Shown here: positions 10,901 to 21,372 of the stretch, piece after piece
Layout: every line of letters begins with the position of its first letter
Numbering within the stretch: the stretch's first letter is position 1
NCBI GenBank assembly: GCA_959347315.1
Contig: OY365814.1
Location: 28,488,885-28,552,884 of the forward strand
Reading direction: 5' to 3'
DNA length: 64,000 nucleotides
From: Bimastos eiseni
Taxonomy: Eukaryota; Annelida; Clitellata; Crassiclitellata; Lumbricidae
The notes under the pieces: model-generated
Databases searched by the model: none
What the model saw: the letters and a program-made list of their open reading frames with translations, nothing else
Told to the model about the DNA's origin: nothing
Translations under genes and position numbers: made by a program

Positions 10901-13900
10901 TGTCCGTCCTCTCTCCATCTTACTCTATATCACTTTGGATTGAGTGAGCGGAGATTATTATGGATATGTAATCACCGTCTGTGTGTATATATTGCCCTCT
11001 GAGTGATTGTTTTGTCGGTGTGTTTGGCATATTATTCGTGTTATTTACTCCGTATGTCTGTTTTTGGTGAGGTCTCTGATGAATAGAGACAGTCGTCGGA
11101 GCTTGATGTCGTAATGTTTGATTACGTTACGATCCATTATTACCATTGTATCTTTTGAGCAGTGCACACCTTTGCCCTCTGGTGGTTTTGCTAATATCAG
11201 GCATTTATTGGGCGCCACTATTTGATGACCATGAGCATTCGATGACACTGAGCAATTAAGAATTAGTGCAAGATTCTTCTGTGGCTGCTCTGTAGGTGAT
11301 AAAACGCTCAACAGGAAATGTGTGCGCGCATCTGTGTAAGTGTGCATGTGTGTGTGTGTGTATGTGTGTGTGTGTGTAGGTGTAGGTGTAGGTGTGTGTG
11401 TGTATGTGTGTAGGTAGGTGTATTTGCGAAGTCAATTAATATGTTGCCTTGAAGGTATCACTCATTGGAACTGGTCACTTTGATGCAAAACCAGTGTAAG
11501 TTTGTCACATCAGTCCATTTGACGTCCAATTGGTTAGAAATTTGAACCGATCGCAAAGGAAGCGTTCATCAGCGGTTTCCTATTTGTATCCGGAGAACAT
11601 AATATAGCGCCTCATAAAAGCGCAATGGTCGTCTTCGGTTTCATAGCAACCGTAGTAATCACCGAGAGACGAAATCAAACACAGATGAAACGCTGGTGTA
11701 ATTCGGTGCATCCCTACAAGTTACGCTACCACACCGGTGGGGGAGAGGGGACTGGGTGGGGGAGGGTACCGAGCGGACTCGAATTCGTTTCAGCAGCGGT
11801 AGAAATGGACCACCGCAATGGCTTCTTCTTCGTGTGGAACGTGATGGCAGTGGAGCGACCTGTTGACCTGCCCTGTTCAATGCTCATGCCCGTGTTTGCT
11901 TACTCGGTCACTGACTTCGGAGTGGGCTGTGGCTGTGTGTAAAAGTGGGACAGAAGTGACTGTATGGTGAGATAGAAGACAAATGCACGGAATCCGACTT
12001 ATATATATATTGTATATATAAATATGCATACATGTATATATATGCATATGTATGTGTATGCACATATATAATGACATCTGCATATATATATACATATATA
12101 TATATATTTATATGCAAATATGATAGATATATATTTGCATTCTGCTGTGCTTCAGATGCAATCCACAGTATCTATACAGATGTTTGACAGGTGTTATGTA
12201 AATAAGGGAGTAAATCACCTTAAGTCTGCGCAGCAGCTACTGAGACTCTTGATGATCTGTGAAATACTGGCCTTACATGCATACGGTTTATGTTTAACCA
12301 TGATGTGTAGGAATAGCTCAATCGCCCTCCTCCTTTGTCCAGGCCTGGGATTGGCACCACGCGAGAATGGCAGTCCATAGGAATGTGGTTTGGTTAGTTA
12401 CTGTTTGACAATATCGTGTGATAGCGAAGATGAGCAGACTTTGGACTGGCACTAACAGGGTACGGCCAATGTGATTCATAGACAATGAATTGCCTTTCAT
12501 TAAAACTCTTTCAAGTGACACTGTACTTTTATTTTTTTGTTTTAGGCCGGTCTCTGCATATTCGCTGTTTTTCCGAAATGCTCAGGCAGCCATCAAAAGT
12601 CAAAATCCGAGCGCAACATTCGGTGATGTCTCGAAGATCGTCGCTTCGATGTGGGACAGTCTCGACGACGACGTTAAAAATGTAGGTATTTCTGCAGTAA
12701 AAATGTTGGTCATTCCGTGTTGCAAATTATAGGTCATTCTGCTAATAGTCATTCTATGTTTGAGGTGTAGGTCATTCTGTGTTAAAATGTAGGTCATTCT
12801 GCATTAAAATGTAGGTCATTATGTGTTAAAATGTAGGTCATTCTGTGTTAAAATGTAGGTCATTATGTGTTAAAATGTAGGTCATTATGTGTTAAAATGT
12901 AGGATTGTAGGTCATATATTTTTGCATCGAAGATATATGACATTCTGTTTTGACGCTGACGATGATCATGGTGCTTTGATTATGGGCACGTACTAGTAGT
13001 TCAACTGGGTTTTTCTTCTGCCTGCCTGTGATATATCGGTGCAGTAGCAGCTGTAGCTATAGTAATGGGGTAGTTGGGGTAGTTGTAGTAATGGTAGTAG
13101 TTGGGGAAGTTGTATGTAGTAATGGGGGAAGTTGGGGTTCTGGTAGTTGTAGTTGTGGTAGTAGTTTGGGTGTGAAGTAGCGGGTGGAATAGTTGTGGTA
13201 GTTGTTGTAATGGTGGGGGAAGTTGGGGTAGTTGTAGTAATGGGGAAGTTGGGGTAGTTGTAGGGAAGTTGGGGTAATGTTAGTAATGTTAGTAGTAGCA
13301 GTAGTTGTAGTTGTGGTAGTTGTTATAATGGTGGGGAAGTTGGGTAGTTAGTAGTTGGGGTAGTTGTAGTATTGTAAGTGGTTAGGGTAGTTGTAGTAAT
13401 GGAAGTAGTACTTGCAATGGCAGCAGTAAGATCATTTCATTGAGAAATTGTTGCAGTAATTTTTGACACTGATAGGAATTACATTATCTAATTGTTAACT
13501 GTTTAAGAATTAGCAATTAATTAATAGTTAAGTTTTTCTTAAATATATTTCCCAATAAATCATGAGAAATGCAAAAGTGGCATCACTCATTCTTTGTCTT
13601 TTAGTAGTATTATTAATATTTATTGCTAAGAAGTTAGTAGTTACTTAGGAGGCTTTAGTTATTCGTACATATCTTGTTAATGTATTTCAGTTCAAATGTT
13701 TCCTTCAGCCAATTGCCTAAACAAAACAGCATGCTAACTCTGCTAGGTTCTAAAATAAGCAATGCCTTTTGCTGACGATATTACCGGCTGAGCCAAAAAA
13801 AGTTGTGTATCTCTAGCAGAACGTCAGTGGCAGATATATACAGAACATTTTTGGCCAGTGAGACTACTTTCTTATAACTATGTTCATTTTCTTACACCAC

Positions 13901-15015
13901 AATGACAGATCTACTTCGATTAATCGTTTAATATAGATTTAATCGTCTAAGTTAGTTAACGATTAATTGGTTAACTTATCCTCAACTTCCAGAGCCCTAA
14001 GGACGTCATTGAGCTTCTCTTCCAGACTATCCACTCAGGAGCATGTTCCAGGCCATTATAGGAAAGTGCGTAGTGCGTAATTACAGTAACTTATTTTGCA
14101 ATGGTCTCTTGCAATGGGTTCATTATTTGACATGAATGATAAGAGACTTATGTAGATCAGAAGAATGATGTGGACTAATGATTGCTGTGGCCAGCAAAGC
14201 CAGATTTAGGCTTAATCATATGGGGGTTAATTTAACAGATGCATAGACACAGACTCTGCATCTGTTTAATGTTAAAATTCTATTCATGGTGGACCCTGAT
14301 GCATTCGGGACAAGGATTATTCTCTTTGTATGCTGATAGTTCTTCGAAAATGTGTATGTATGTGTGTTGTTAGTGTATTTTTGAATATACCTGGTATAGA
14401 TATATTTATATATTATACCACTATTCATAGTCATGTATAGGTGTGTGTATGTATAATTGTATGCATATATTTATTTATTATGTATGCACATGTGTGAATG
14501 TATGTGTTTAAAGTATATATAGAAATACATATGCAGGCATATGCATGTATGTATGTATGTATGTATGCATGCATGTATGTATGTTTGTATGTATGTAAGC
14601 ATGCATGCATGCATTCTTGCATGCATATTTATATGTATGTATGTATGTATGTTTGTGTGTATGTGTGTGTGTGTATATATATGCAGGCATATGCATATGT
14701 GTATGTATGTATATACATATTATGTATGTACATGTCTGCCAATTTCTTTGGCACCTGTCTGTGGTGCATTTCAAACGCAACAGTGTTTGCTGTTAGGAGA
14801 CATTACATTTACAGATGTGCAGAAGGAGGCTAATTAAGTTGCCAGACCAGAAGCATTTAGTGCTGTCCAATTTTTAAGAGAAAAACTCCACCTGTCGGAA
14901 ATTTTGGCACCCTACGTCCAATCAAATTGTTTTATTTATTACCAGCCTTCAGTTCTTTTGCCAGCCTCTCTGCCTTGTCAGACAGACAGAGTGTGTGTGT
15001 GTCTCTGTCTGTCTC

Positions 15016-15054
<39 letters not shown>

Positions 15055-18000
15055 TTCTATCTATTTTCGGGCATTTGCACGTGCACTGCAGTTAACACAG
15101 CATACAGTTAACCTCTTGTCTACATGCACACACCACTGTATTCGTGTTTCAGTCATTAAATCCGCCGTTATGTATGTGTGTTTGTATGCATCTTTTATGC
15201 CATATTTTAATTGCTTTATTTACAATATATATATATATATTGTAAATATATATGTATATATGTATAATTATATATATATATATATATTGTAAATATATAT
15301 GTATATATGTATAATTATATATATATATATATTGTAAAAATATATGTATATATATATATATAATTATATATATATATATAAGGGCGGGTGTGTAGTCCCC
15401 TCACTCGCCTAGACTCGTTGTCTGATCTACCCATCGACAGCAGTCGATCTGTTCTCTGTGAATTGTAATTGTAATTGTAAATGAATATTTTTCAAGCGCC
15501 GCTCAAATCTCGATCCAAGTCGGCGTCTAGGTACTAACAAAAAGGTCTTCAAGCACTTCCGAGACTGGACAGGGGAGAGAAGTCTCAGAGAACGAGGAGT
15601 TCCGCGCTAAGGGGAGGGGGAGACTATTCCAACTGGAGGGGGCCTACATAGGCAAAGCTCATTGTTTGGGCCGTAGCAGTGCGCATACGGGGGACCAGTA
15701 AGAATCCACGGGCAGATGGAGCAGAAATCTCTAAAGAAATTCTACCGTATGAGGGGTCACCGCTCGCAACATCTCAAGTTACTGACAAATTCACAAATCC
15801 AGTGTGTACTGTCACACACACCCACTTAAACCAGTTTAATAACAGGCACAATATGGATTGACAAGAGCAAGCATTGGGTCACTTACACCGTACAGCATTT
15901 TCTGCTTCTTATGCGAATGAGAGATAATTTGGAATAAGAAGTAGACAGTAGTAGGCCTAATGGGAGACTGTTTAGAATTTGGGGCCTATCCTGAATTATG
16001 AAATTTATGTGAAGTTTCTTTAAACTTTTTCAATATGAAAGTTCTTTAAAATTAATTATTGGCACTATTTTTTTAAAGTTAGGTCAGGCCTATTATTGTT
16101 TGAATTTATGACGTGCGGCGGTGTTTTGGGCTTGTCTGAATGGCGGCTTTCTTGCGCTTGTTTCCTGTTCCCGCTAGCCAAATGGAATTCCAACGTTGCA
16201 CGGTGATTTAATATTTACTATCACAAAAAATGCGCATTTTGGAAACTGGGAGCTATTAGTGTCATCAAAAACTGCTCATAACACTCTGGTGTGTTAGATA
16301 GCAGTCAATTTATGCTGTTCATTCTGTCGATAAATTTTGTAATTTCGTTTCACAATCTCTCCGTATAGTATTTCCGAGAAATCCACCGCCAGTCTGTCAT
16401 CAATCTCGACCCGAAGAAAATTTCTAGATTGCACGCCGACATTTAATGGACTCTCAATTTTCAGAGCTGTTACTTTGTGCGGATGCGTCTTCGGGAATCG
16501 AAAGACATGGAGACATCATTTGTTATTCGAGGTTCACCCGGATTTTGTTATTCGTATAAATCATAGTCTAGGATTGATTAGCCCATCTTTGTAATAGTCG
16601 ACGGCAGTGACGAATCCAGAAGGTTTATGAGATGAGGGTGGTGAAAATTGGGCGTCTGGTGGGGCCGTCGTCTACTTCTCGATTGGGAGCCACATACTGT
16701 GTAAATATCAAAAGGGGTGGGGCATGGCTGGCCGACGGATTGCCCCTGGATCCGCCCGTGGTCGACGATCATTCGAATTGAGAAACGTTACTCTTAGCAG
16801 ACTTGGTGGAAATGTTGCTTTACCAATTCGCTATTGTATGTGACAGATAATGTTCCCATCAATGAGTCAATAGTTGGTCTGTTGATCTTAAATGTTAGCA
16901 AGAAACAATGTGGAATAGTTGCTACCACAGGGTGTTGATCGTAGATAATAAGAAATCTTATTTGTTCTAGGCCCGATACAACTCTTTTCACTTGGTGTGG
17001 ATATAGTTTTTGTCTTTTTGTTCTAGTTTTATAAAAGACAAATGGAGGTTGCCAAGAAAGAATACCTGAAGCAGTTAGCGATTTACAGAGCCACCCTCGT
17101 GTCAAAGGTCAGTTATTTATAGATTAATAATACCTTTCAACTAGTTTTGGATATTAGTTACAAATTGATTAAAATTTCTGACAACATTTTGCTAACTACT
17201 ACGTATACCTGGGCCTAGTCTCTGGTTATCGTAATAATTGTTAATGAACACAACGAAATAAGTGTTACTGTTGTGTTATGTGTTTTAAATATTTGTTACA
17301 CAGATATGCATTGTCATTCACTACAGTGTTATAAAATTAAATAATTATAATTATGTGATTGCAAACTTCTTTATCCTAGTACCGGACTTTTGATGTAGTG
17401 GGTATCTCACTATGGCAGTCCAGAGTTGGGATCTCACCTGCAACGCTTGGTTTTCTAAAGACCTTCCTTTTCATGGACCTGTCATGCTTAGAGCGCCTCA
17501 GAATAGTCTACTTTATAAATGTCCATATAATAATAATTTCTTTTAGATAACAGAGAGTGGTGCATCATAAATAGAGAAATAATAATAGTGTTTTTAATGC
17601 TTTCGGTATACTTAGTGCTAATTGTAGTCTGTAAAATATTAGGCTGAAGTCTAATAACTGATGCTGCATAAGACTTGTTGCAATCAGAGTTTCTGGATAA
17701 TGAGTACCTACTGGTGTTGAGAGTGGGAGAAATGTTCCCTTTGGTGACTGTTTGGCTGTCATTGTGTCACCATAACAGGTTCAGGGTGAGGAGGTGCAGG
17801 GTGTGGAGTGTTGCCCCCTGTGTTGTGGATAAACGCCCCAAAACCCTCCCATGGGCATGACAATTTTAAAGGGGGATGATTACCGTGGCTTTGGAGATCA
17901 TTCAAGCATATCGCGACCCCTTGCGGAGCTGTCAGACGCAATCCTCATGGGTCACCCATAGGAACGCCCTCAATTTTGTGCCACATAATTGTCTTGCTGT

Positions 18001-19818
18001 TATCCTACTAAACTCGTTTCAATGTTTCCCCTAGCAGATGTCTCTAACCTCGCTTCTTACGCTTTTGCCCATTATAATATTTCATTCCCGGTTGCTTTAG
18101 CTTTTTGATTAGGATGGGCAGTTGCTCAAATGTGAGATATGGCAAACAACGACATTGGGATAGAGGGAAAGAAAGAAATATGAGAAGTATGAAATGGGGC
18201 TTATTATAAGTTTTTTTATGACAGATGGCACAGCTTTTTTATTGGCCTTTCGATGAAGACAGATATAGTATACGCCAGATATAGTATAGTCTCAAGTAGG
18301 AGACAGATAGCGTATGTAATTATAAACCTAATTAATTATTAATTCAGAATTTAAAGGATTAATCAGTCAGATACTGAGATGTTTACATATGGACTCTCTG
18401 TGCACCACATTATATGTTGACATAACCTAGGATAGTTGAGAACGAACGTTTGCGTAACCTCGATTGGTAGAGGCAGTGACTTAGGATTATGAATGGGACG
18501 TTTTCATTTGAGGTGATGAACTTCAATTAGTTCTTGATGGTTTATGATTAAGGATCATCTGACCCAGTAGAAGTCAATAGATTATTGCTGATTAGAAGAA
18601 GAGAGTAACAGGAAAATTACAGAATGATCTACTATGACGATGAGGCCGGCCTTAGTTAGTTCTAGCAATTAAACGCATTTAGAAACGGAATTAATTTAAT
18701 CTGTGTTATCTGACATTGATTAGAGAGTTTTTGGTATGTTTCAATGTAATGTATTGTAGCTACAATTATAAAAGTACAGATATTGCCATCTTATTGCTTG
18801 TAGTGTACATTCACGGAAGAATGAGCACACAACTTTTATTGAATATTTTAGCCATCATGAAATTGCGGAAAATGATTATGTTAGTTAGCAATTAAATGCT
18901 TAGCAGTGACTTCTATATATGTATGTATTGTATCGAGACGCTCACCCTTTTGTCGTCTCTTCAGTCAGCTTTGCTATCTTGCAGAAGCACTGACGTGTTA
19001 GCCTAAGTATGTCGAAATTCAATGAGTTAATTAAGTTCATCAGTAGCTACTTGTTGACCGCTTGATAGAATGTTTAAATCTGAATGAACAATTAATGAGG
19101 TTTCTACATTCGCTTTCTCTGCGTTTAAGTTCTCTCTTTTGTATTTCTTAGCCACTACAGATTGCCTCTATGTAATGTAATGTAATTGAGCATTTTTATA
19201 GCTCTCCTTCAAGACTTATACTCAGAAGCACTCTCTGCATTGGCCTTAATGATGTTAAATGTCTCAGTGAATAAGTAAAAATACACCTATTAGCAGAACT
19301 ATACACAGCAAGCTGAAAGAATCAATATCTCAGTGGACTGATCCTCTGGCTTGGCTTTGGAGTGCCATCAGTTGATGCCTGGTGAATTACATATCGGCGC
19401 TAAATAAATTAATGATCGATACTTATAATAATATTCACGATAATTTCGTTTCCAGCAGGATGTCCAAGGGAAGACCAATTTGGAAGCGGAAACAGGGCTT
19501 GGTGCGCAGCATTCCGCTCCTTCATCGTCACCTTCCGCTCCTCCGGTTCCTTCGAAGACGGAAGACGGGTCGATGGCGGGCCTCGGCCTCTCGCCCGTTG
19601 CAACGTCCATTTGTATGTCTTCGTCTGGCTATCCGGGTCAAGTTCCGATGTCACCTGCCCCGGAAACGATGAACCACATGATGTCACCACCCTCCAACCA
19701 CCTACAGACGACATCGCCCCGGTATTACTCCGACGGACCGCCTCGCTTGCCCCCCGGAAGCTATTCCACATCCTCCGACGTCAACACGATGAGGAACACG
19801 TTTCTGCCGTATAGTCAG
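4386..19818 (+). CDS. TOX-family HMG-box gene (five exons seen, both ends missing)
   Basis: Exons 4386-4985, 10561-10682, 12546-12681, 17027-17107 and 19456-19818 join in frame to 1302 nt (434 codons). TOX proteins are nuclear HMG-box DNA-binding chromatin regulators. The assignment rests on the basic tract [12 protein letters not shown] leading into [18 protein letters not shown], then [20 protein letters not shown], then [18 protein letters not shown], which is nearly the vertebrate TOX1-4 HMG box. The N-terminal exon has the TOX-like segment TFEIPDI, and the region after the box is Pro/Ser/Met-rich, as in the family. Introns fall in phases 0, 2, 0 and 0, the phase-2 one inside the QK codon at the edge of the box. 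No start exon and none of the C-terminal cysteine motif of TOX4-type proteins was found. Which vertebrate paralogue it matches best is not resolved. Confidence 0.93.
4986..5170 (+). other. G-run-rich start of TOX intron 1
   Basis: Directly after the donor there are more than a dozen GGG or GGGG runs on the sense strand, many in a loose TTAGGG/GTGGGG pattern. Clusters of G triplets just inside an intron are known to aid 5' splice-site choice; whether they do so here is inference. Confidence 0.45.
5788..5935 (+). repeat. 31-bp minisatellite in TOX intron 1
   Basis: Four to five copies of a unit of about 31 bp built from TTCATGTGATCTATTTTCAT and GTGTTCTTTGG. Degenerate relatives (GTTCATTTG, TTCTTTGGTTCA) continue to about 6100. 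Open frames here are repeat artefacts. Confidence 0.8.
6300..6720 (+). repeat. degenerate GACC/GACA array in TOX intron 1
   Basis: Three sub-blocks: a loose GACAGACCGACC region, a unit of about 28 bp (GACCCGCAGACCGACTAACC plus AATCGATC) repeated about three times at 6455-6545, and a 12-bp unit GACCCAAAGACC repeated about five times at 6605-6670. Confidence 0.8.
7130..7400 (+). repeat. scattered GAGCATGCTC dyads
   Basis: Several copies of CTCTGAGCATGCTCGGAG-like palindromic words (7157-7175, 7218-7232, 7310-7330) lie upstream of the regular array at 7480. The same words recur near 7965-7980. Confidence 0.65.
7480..7720 (+). repeat. 29-bp minisatellite with GCATGC-type dyads
   Basis: About eight copies of a 29-bp unit whose core is GAGTATGCTCAGAGAATGCT followed by CTATAAGCA. 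The unit contains near-palindromic halves (GAGTATGCTC / GAGAATGCTC), and the copies nearest the right end are the most alike. There are no spacers between units, so it is not a CRISPR array. Confidence 0.85.
7725..8200 (+). repeat. two interleaved direct duplications
   Basis: CCACCTAGCTGGACGCTTGA (about 7728) recurs as CCACCTAAGTGGACGCTTGA (about 7828). A second word, GGCTTTATTATAAGGTGTGGGCCCC (about 8018), recurs as TGCTTTATTGTATGGTATGGGCCCC (about 8070). Both look like old segmental duplications in repeat-derived DNA. Confidence 0.55.
8540..8815 (+). repeat. approximately 64-bp minisatellite with nested 20-bp units
   Basis: About four degenerate copies of a unit containing GTTGGCACGTGCAGTTGACT, then TGTCTGGAGTGGGCAGTTGA, then CTTGTCAGAAGTGCTCC. 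The short word CAGTTGACTTGTC occurs twice per unit, so the long unit arose by doubling a shorter one. Confidence 0.8.
9420..9990 (+). repeat. long polypurine tract in TOX intron 1
   Basis: About 570 bp with the plus strand almost entirely A/G (GAGGAGGAGG, GAAGAAGAGG, AGAAGGAA). Frames across it on both strands give Glu/Lys or Leu/Pro low-complexity runs and are not genes. Such tracts can form triplex DNA in vitro. Confidence 0.85.
10211..10459. mobile_element. foldback of two inverted SINE bodies, 113-bp arms
   Basis: The left arm (10211-10323) carries GGCTAAGAAAATGAAGTCAC and continues for about 113 bp. The right arm (10346-10459) is its reverse complement with about 12-15 differences, and the loop is 22 bp. 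The arms share the SINE body motif seen at 3350, 31850 and 44360. The right arm ends 101 bp before the acceptor of the TOX exon at 10561, so a nascent transcript could fold here. Confidence 0.8.
10480..10515 (+). repeat. (CTGT)n/(CT)n microsatellite
   Basis: Short CTGTCTGT and CTCTCT run between the foldback and the acceptor of TOX exon B; it may act as an extended polypyrimidine tract. Confidence 0.75.
10561..10682 (+). CDS. TOX exon B: basic tract and start of HMG box
   Basis: Follows acceptor TCTAGGTACAG and encodes [20 protein letters not shown], then [20 protein letters not shown]. It is 122 nt long and ends after two bases of the final Lys codon (donor AA/GTACGT, phase 2). [12 protein letters not shown] is a likely nuclear localisation signal and matches the basic stretch before the HMG box in TOX proteins; KKDPNEPQK is the start of the box. 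The exon is open in a single frame when joined to exon A (phase 0 into phase 0). Confidence 0.92.
10683..12545 (+). other. TOX intron 2
   Basis: GTACGT...TTTTAG intron of 1863 bp. It holds a (TG)n-rich run at about 11345-11420 and TA-rich microsatellite DNA at about 12000-12130. Frames inside (for example 11625-11942) show no recognisable domain. Confidence 0.7.
12546..12681 (+). CDS. TOX exon C: central HMG box
   Basis: The 136-nt exon after TTGTTTTAG begins GCCGGTCTCT; with the AA of exon B this reads [19 protein letters not shown], then [20 protein letters not shown], then DDDVKN. These are helices 1 and 2 of the HMG box and differ from vertebrate TOX2 at few positions. The donor is AAAAAT/GTAGGTATT in phase 0. 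The junction sequence GTTAAAAATGTAGGT is the founder-like unit of the minisatellite that follows directly in the intron. Confidence 0.95.
12682..12912 (+). repeat. 22-bp minisatellite carrying repeated 5' splice-site copies
   Basis: Starts at the donor of TOX exon C. Units read GTTAAAATGTAGGTCATTMT plus GT; six near-identical copies lie at about 12778-12905, and more diverged ones (GTAAAAATGTTGGTCATTCC, GTTTGAGGTGTAGGTCATTC) sit between them and the exon. The exon-intron junction GTTAAAAATGTAGGTATTTC aligns as the first unit, so most units contain a GTAGGT donor-like word. Confidence 0.85.
13030..13420 (+). repeat. degenerate GTAGTTGTAGTAATGGGG array
   Basis: Loose tandem array of GGGGTAGTTGTAGTAATGG and GGGGAAGTTGGGGTAGTTG words over nearly 400 bp in TOX intron 3. 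Confidence 0.8.
13421..14430. other. AT-rich TOX intron 3 sequence without recognised features
   Basis: Nothing beyond short inverted TTAAT-type words near 13490-13530 and 13920-13970 was seen. Confidence 0.4.
14430..14740 (+). repeat. (TGTA)n/(ATGC)n microsatellite cluster
   Basis: Interrupted TATGTATGTATG, GCATGCATGC and GTGTGTATAT runs. Frames in all registers give [12 protein letters not shown] repeats and are artefacts. Confidence 0.9.
14990..15052 (+). repeat. (TG)n then (TC)n microsatellite
   Basis: GTGTGTGTGTCTCTGTCTGT followed by a pure CT run. Confidence 0.9.
15222..15385 (+). repeat. TA-rich tandem repeat
   Basis: (TA)n blocks separated by TTGTAAATATATATGTATAT and TATGTATAATTA words, giving about three copies of a unit of roughly 55 bp. 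Each unit can fold on itself. Confidence 0.8.
15470..15745 (-). mobile_element. LINE 3' end, same family as 1464-1795
   Basis: On the minus strand, TTTGCCTATGTAGGCCCCCT and CAGTTGGAAT match about 1680-1710 on the plus strand, and translation gives [15 protein letters not shown], the WNSLP block of CR1/L2-like reverse transcriptases. It ends in a short (ATTACA)n tail at about 15462-15485. Stops and frameshifts show it is dead. Confidence 0.7.
15746..17026. other. remaining TOX intron 3 before exon D
   Basis: No repeats or exons recognised apart from one TAGGCCTA word near 15951. The intron closes with TCTTTTTGTTCTAG. Confidence 0.45.
17027..17107 (+). CDS. TOX exon D: end of HMG box
   Basis: An 81-nt exon in phase 0 between TTGTTCTAG and AAG/GTCAGT encodes [20 protein letters not shown], then RATLVSK. 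This is helix 3 and matches the vertebrate TOX sequence ([26 protein letters not shown]-type) almost residue for residue. The flanking minus-strand frame (17105-16794) is a shadow. Confidence 0.94.
17108..19455 (+). other. TOX intron 4
   Basis: 2348-bp GTCAGT...TTCCAG intron. Around 19165-19240, a TAATGTAATGTAATT tail beside TTCAAGACTTATACTCAGAA looks like a LINE 3' end in reverse orientation. No other feature was recognised. Confidence 0.5.
19456..19818 (+). CDS. TOX exon E: Pro/Ser/Met-rich region after the HMG box
   Basis: A 363-nt, phase-0 exon (121 codons) encodes [14 protein letters not shown], then a Ser/Pro-rich stretch ([35 protein letters not shown]) and [16 protein letters not shown], ending in TFLPYSQ. 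High GC and synonymous GC use, unlike the flanking introns, support coding. The acceptor is a CAGCAG tandem, so splicing can begin at 19456 or 19459 and include or skip one Gln. Donor CAG/GTATGT. The region is presumably disordered, as in vertebrate TOX C-termini; no cysteine motif is present. Confidence 0.85.
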
Positions 19819-20348
19819 GTATGTGTTTAGTCCTAACAAAGCCAATTGTTTAGCTTAATCTGATCATTTTTAATTTACCTGCAAGATCAAAGACTCTGCT
19901 TTTGAGGTGTGCTGTGTAAATCTTCGTAATAAATGAATGAACGATTGAATTGACAAGGGCCAAGATGGATGTATGCACGCTAAGGCGGTGGTGTAAAACA
20001 GTGGCTGTGAACATGTAGAGGTTTGTTTTAAATTTGGAATGATCCCTCTGGGAGGCAAAGGTATCTCCGTGGTCATCTGTGGCATGGTGCTGTCCGTATC
20101 GGCGCCGCTTCCATGACATCCAGTCAACCGTATCTGTGTTTCTGTTGCCGTATGCAGTCCGCGGTTGAATGGGCACAGGTGTACTTCCACTGTTTTGGTC
20201 CATGTGCCAACTCTTTACCTGCATGTGCCGTATGGCTTTAGAGCTGCCAGCACAGCTTCAACATTGCATCAAATTATATCAGTTGAAACTCTATCTTTCA
20301 TATTAGTGCTGATACTTACATTTGACTTATGCAGTTTTAAGTATTTGT

Positions 20349-20407
20349 CTGTCTGCCTGCCTGCCTGCCTGCCTGCCTACCTGTCTGTCTGTCTGTCTGT
20401 CTGTCTG
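20349..20407 (+). repeat. (CTGC)n/(CTGT)n microsatellite
   Basis: CTGCCTGCCTGC followed by CTGTCTGTCTGT. Confidence 0.9.
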
Positions 20408-20555
20408 TTTACCCTTCAAGAGCTACTCAGGTGCTCTCTTTATCCAGGCTTGAGCAAACAGGACAGACCTAAGGTACCAATGAAAAGCATCAGAGGGTAC
20501 CCTGAGAAAGGAGGGAATGACCGGGGCCTGGACATTTGACATGTTTTATGCAGAG

Positions 20556-20645
20556 TGACAGAGTAGCTGATTGATTAGAGTGCTTGCCTTGTAGTTCAAA
20601 GGATACCTATTCGGGCCTCATCCTCCTCTTAGATCGTTATTGATG
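20556..20645 (+). mobile_element. possible tRNA-derived SINE head
   Basis: GAGTAGCTGATTGATTAGAG resembles a tRNA A box (TAGCTCAGTTGGTTAGAG). A degraded B-box-like CTATTCGGGCCTCATCC follows about 40 bp on. Stems are not preserved. Confidence 0.4.
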
Positions 20646-21066
20646 CCTGGTCATCCGATAGTGAAACTTAATAAACATCTTAATACTTATTTTTATAATA
20701 ATAAATAGTTATAAATGGTTATAGTTACTAGTACATTTACAAGGCAGCTAAAAGCCTAAAACAACTGGAATTGTGCTACAAGAAATCTCAAGATATTCAT
20801 GTGTTCACTTGTAATACTATTACAACCTACGGGTCTTTGCTTTTAATTTATTCATCAAGCTCCTTTGTTATTCTTGTTGCAATGAGAAATTTATATAGCA
20901 CCCATGCAAATAAGTTCATCGTAATTGTTACGAATCTGTCAATTCTACCTGAAATTTGTGGATTGAACACTCACCGATTTCTGTCTCTCGCACAGTTGCG
21001 ACCTTCGTGACACAGGTGCGTAATCATTCGTCGTGACCGTGTTTGGGTTCCACATTGTTGTTTCAG

Positions 21067-21203
21067 AAACTAGATCACGAATCACTTCTGTCTGGAATGT
21101 CGGAGCATGGCGGATATTTTCTCTCTTCGATTCCAGATCCAGGCTACAAAAGCAGCAGAGAATACATTTCACTGGAAAACAATTTTGTCAATGGTCCTAA
21201 CAG
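21067..21203 (+). CDS. candidate further TOX exon
   Basis: Acceptor TTGTTGTTTCAG is in phase 0, matching the phase-0 donor at 19818, and the frame KLDHESLLSGMSEHGGYFLS, SSIPDPGYKSSREYISLENN is open. A donor AACAG/GTCAGT at 21204 would close a 137-nt exon in phase 2. Alternatively the frame runs on to a stop at 21370-21372, giving a terminal exon, though that extra part contains a short direct repeat (GAGAATGCTGATTGGTC twice). No resemblance to TOX proteins was recognised. Confidence 0.35.
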
Positions 21204-21372
21204 GTCAGTGAAATATTCCGAGAATGCTGATTGGTCAGTAGTTGCATGGAGAATGCTGATTGGTCGGTCATTTGATGATTCACGAATCTGTGTCGTAACA
21301 GAGATGAAAAGTGTTGCCCTCCTCTTTGGGACTGGCACCCCGAAAATTCTTGTGGTGTATAGTTCATTATAA

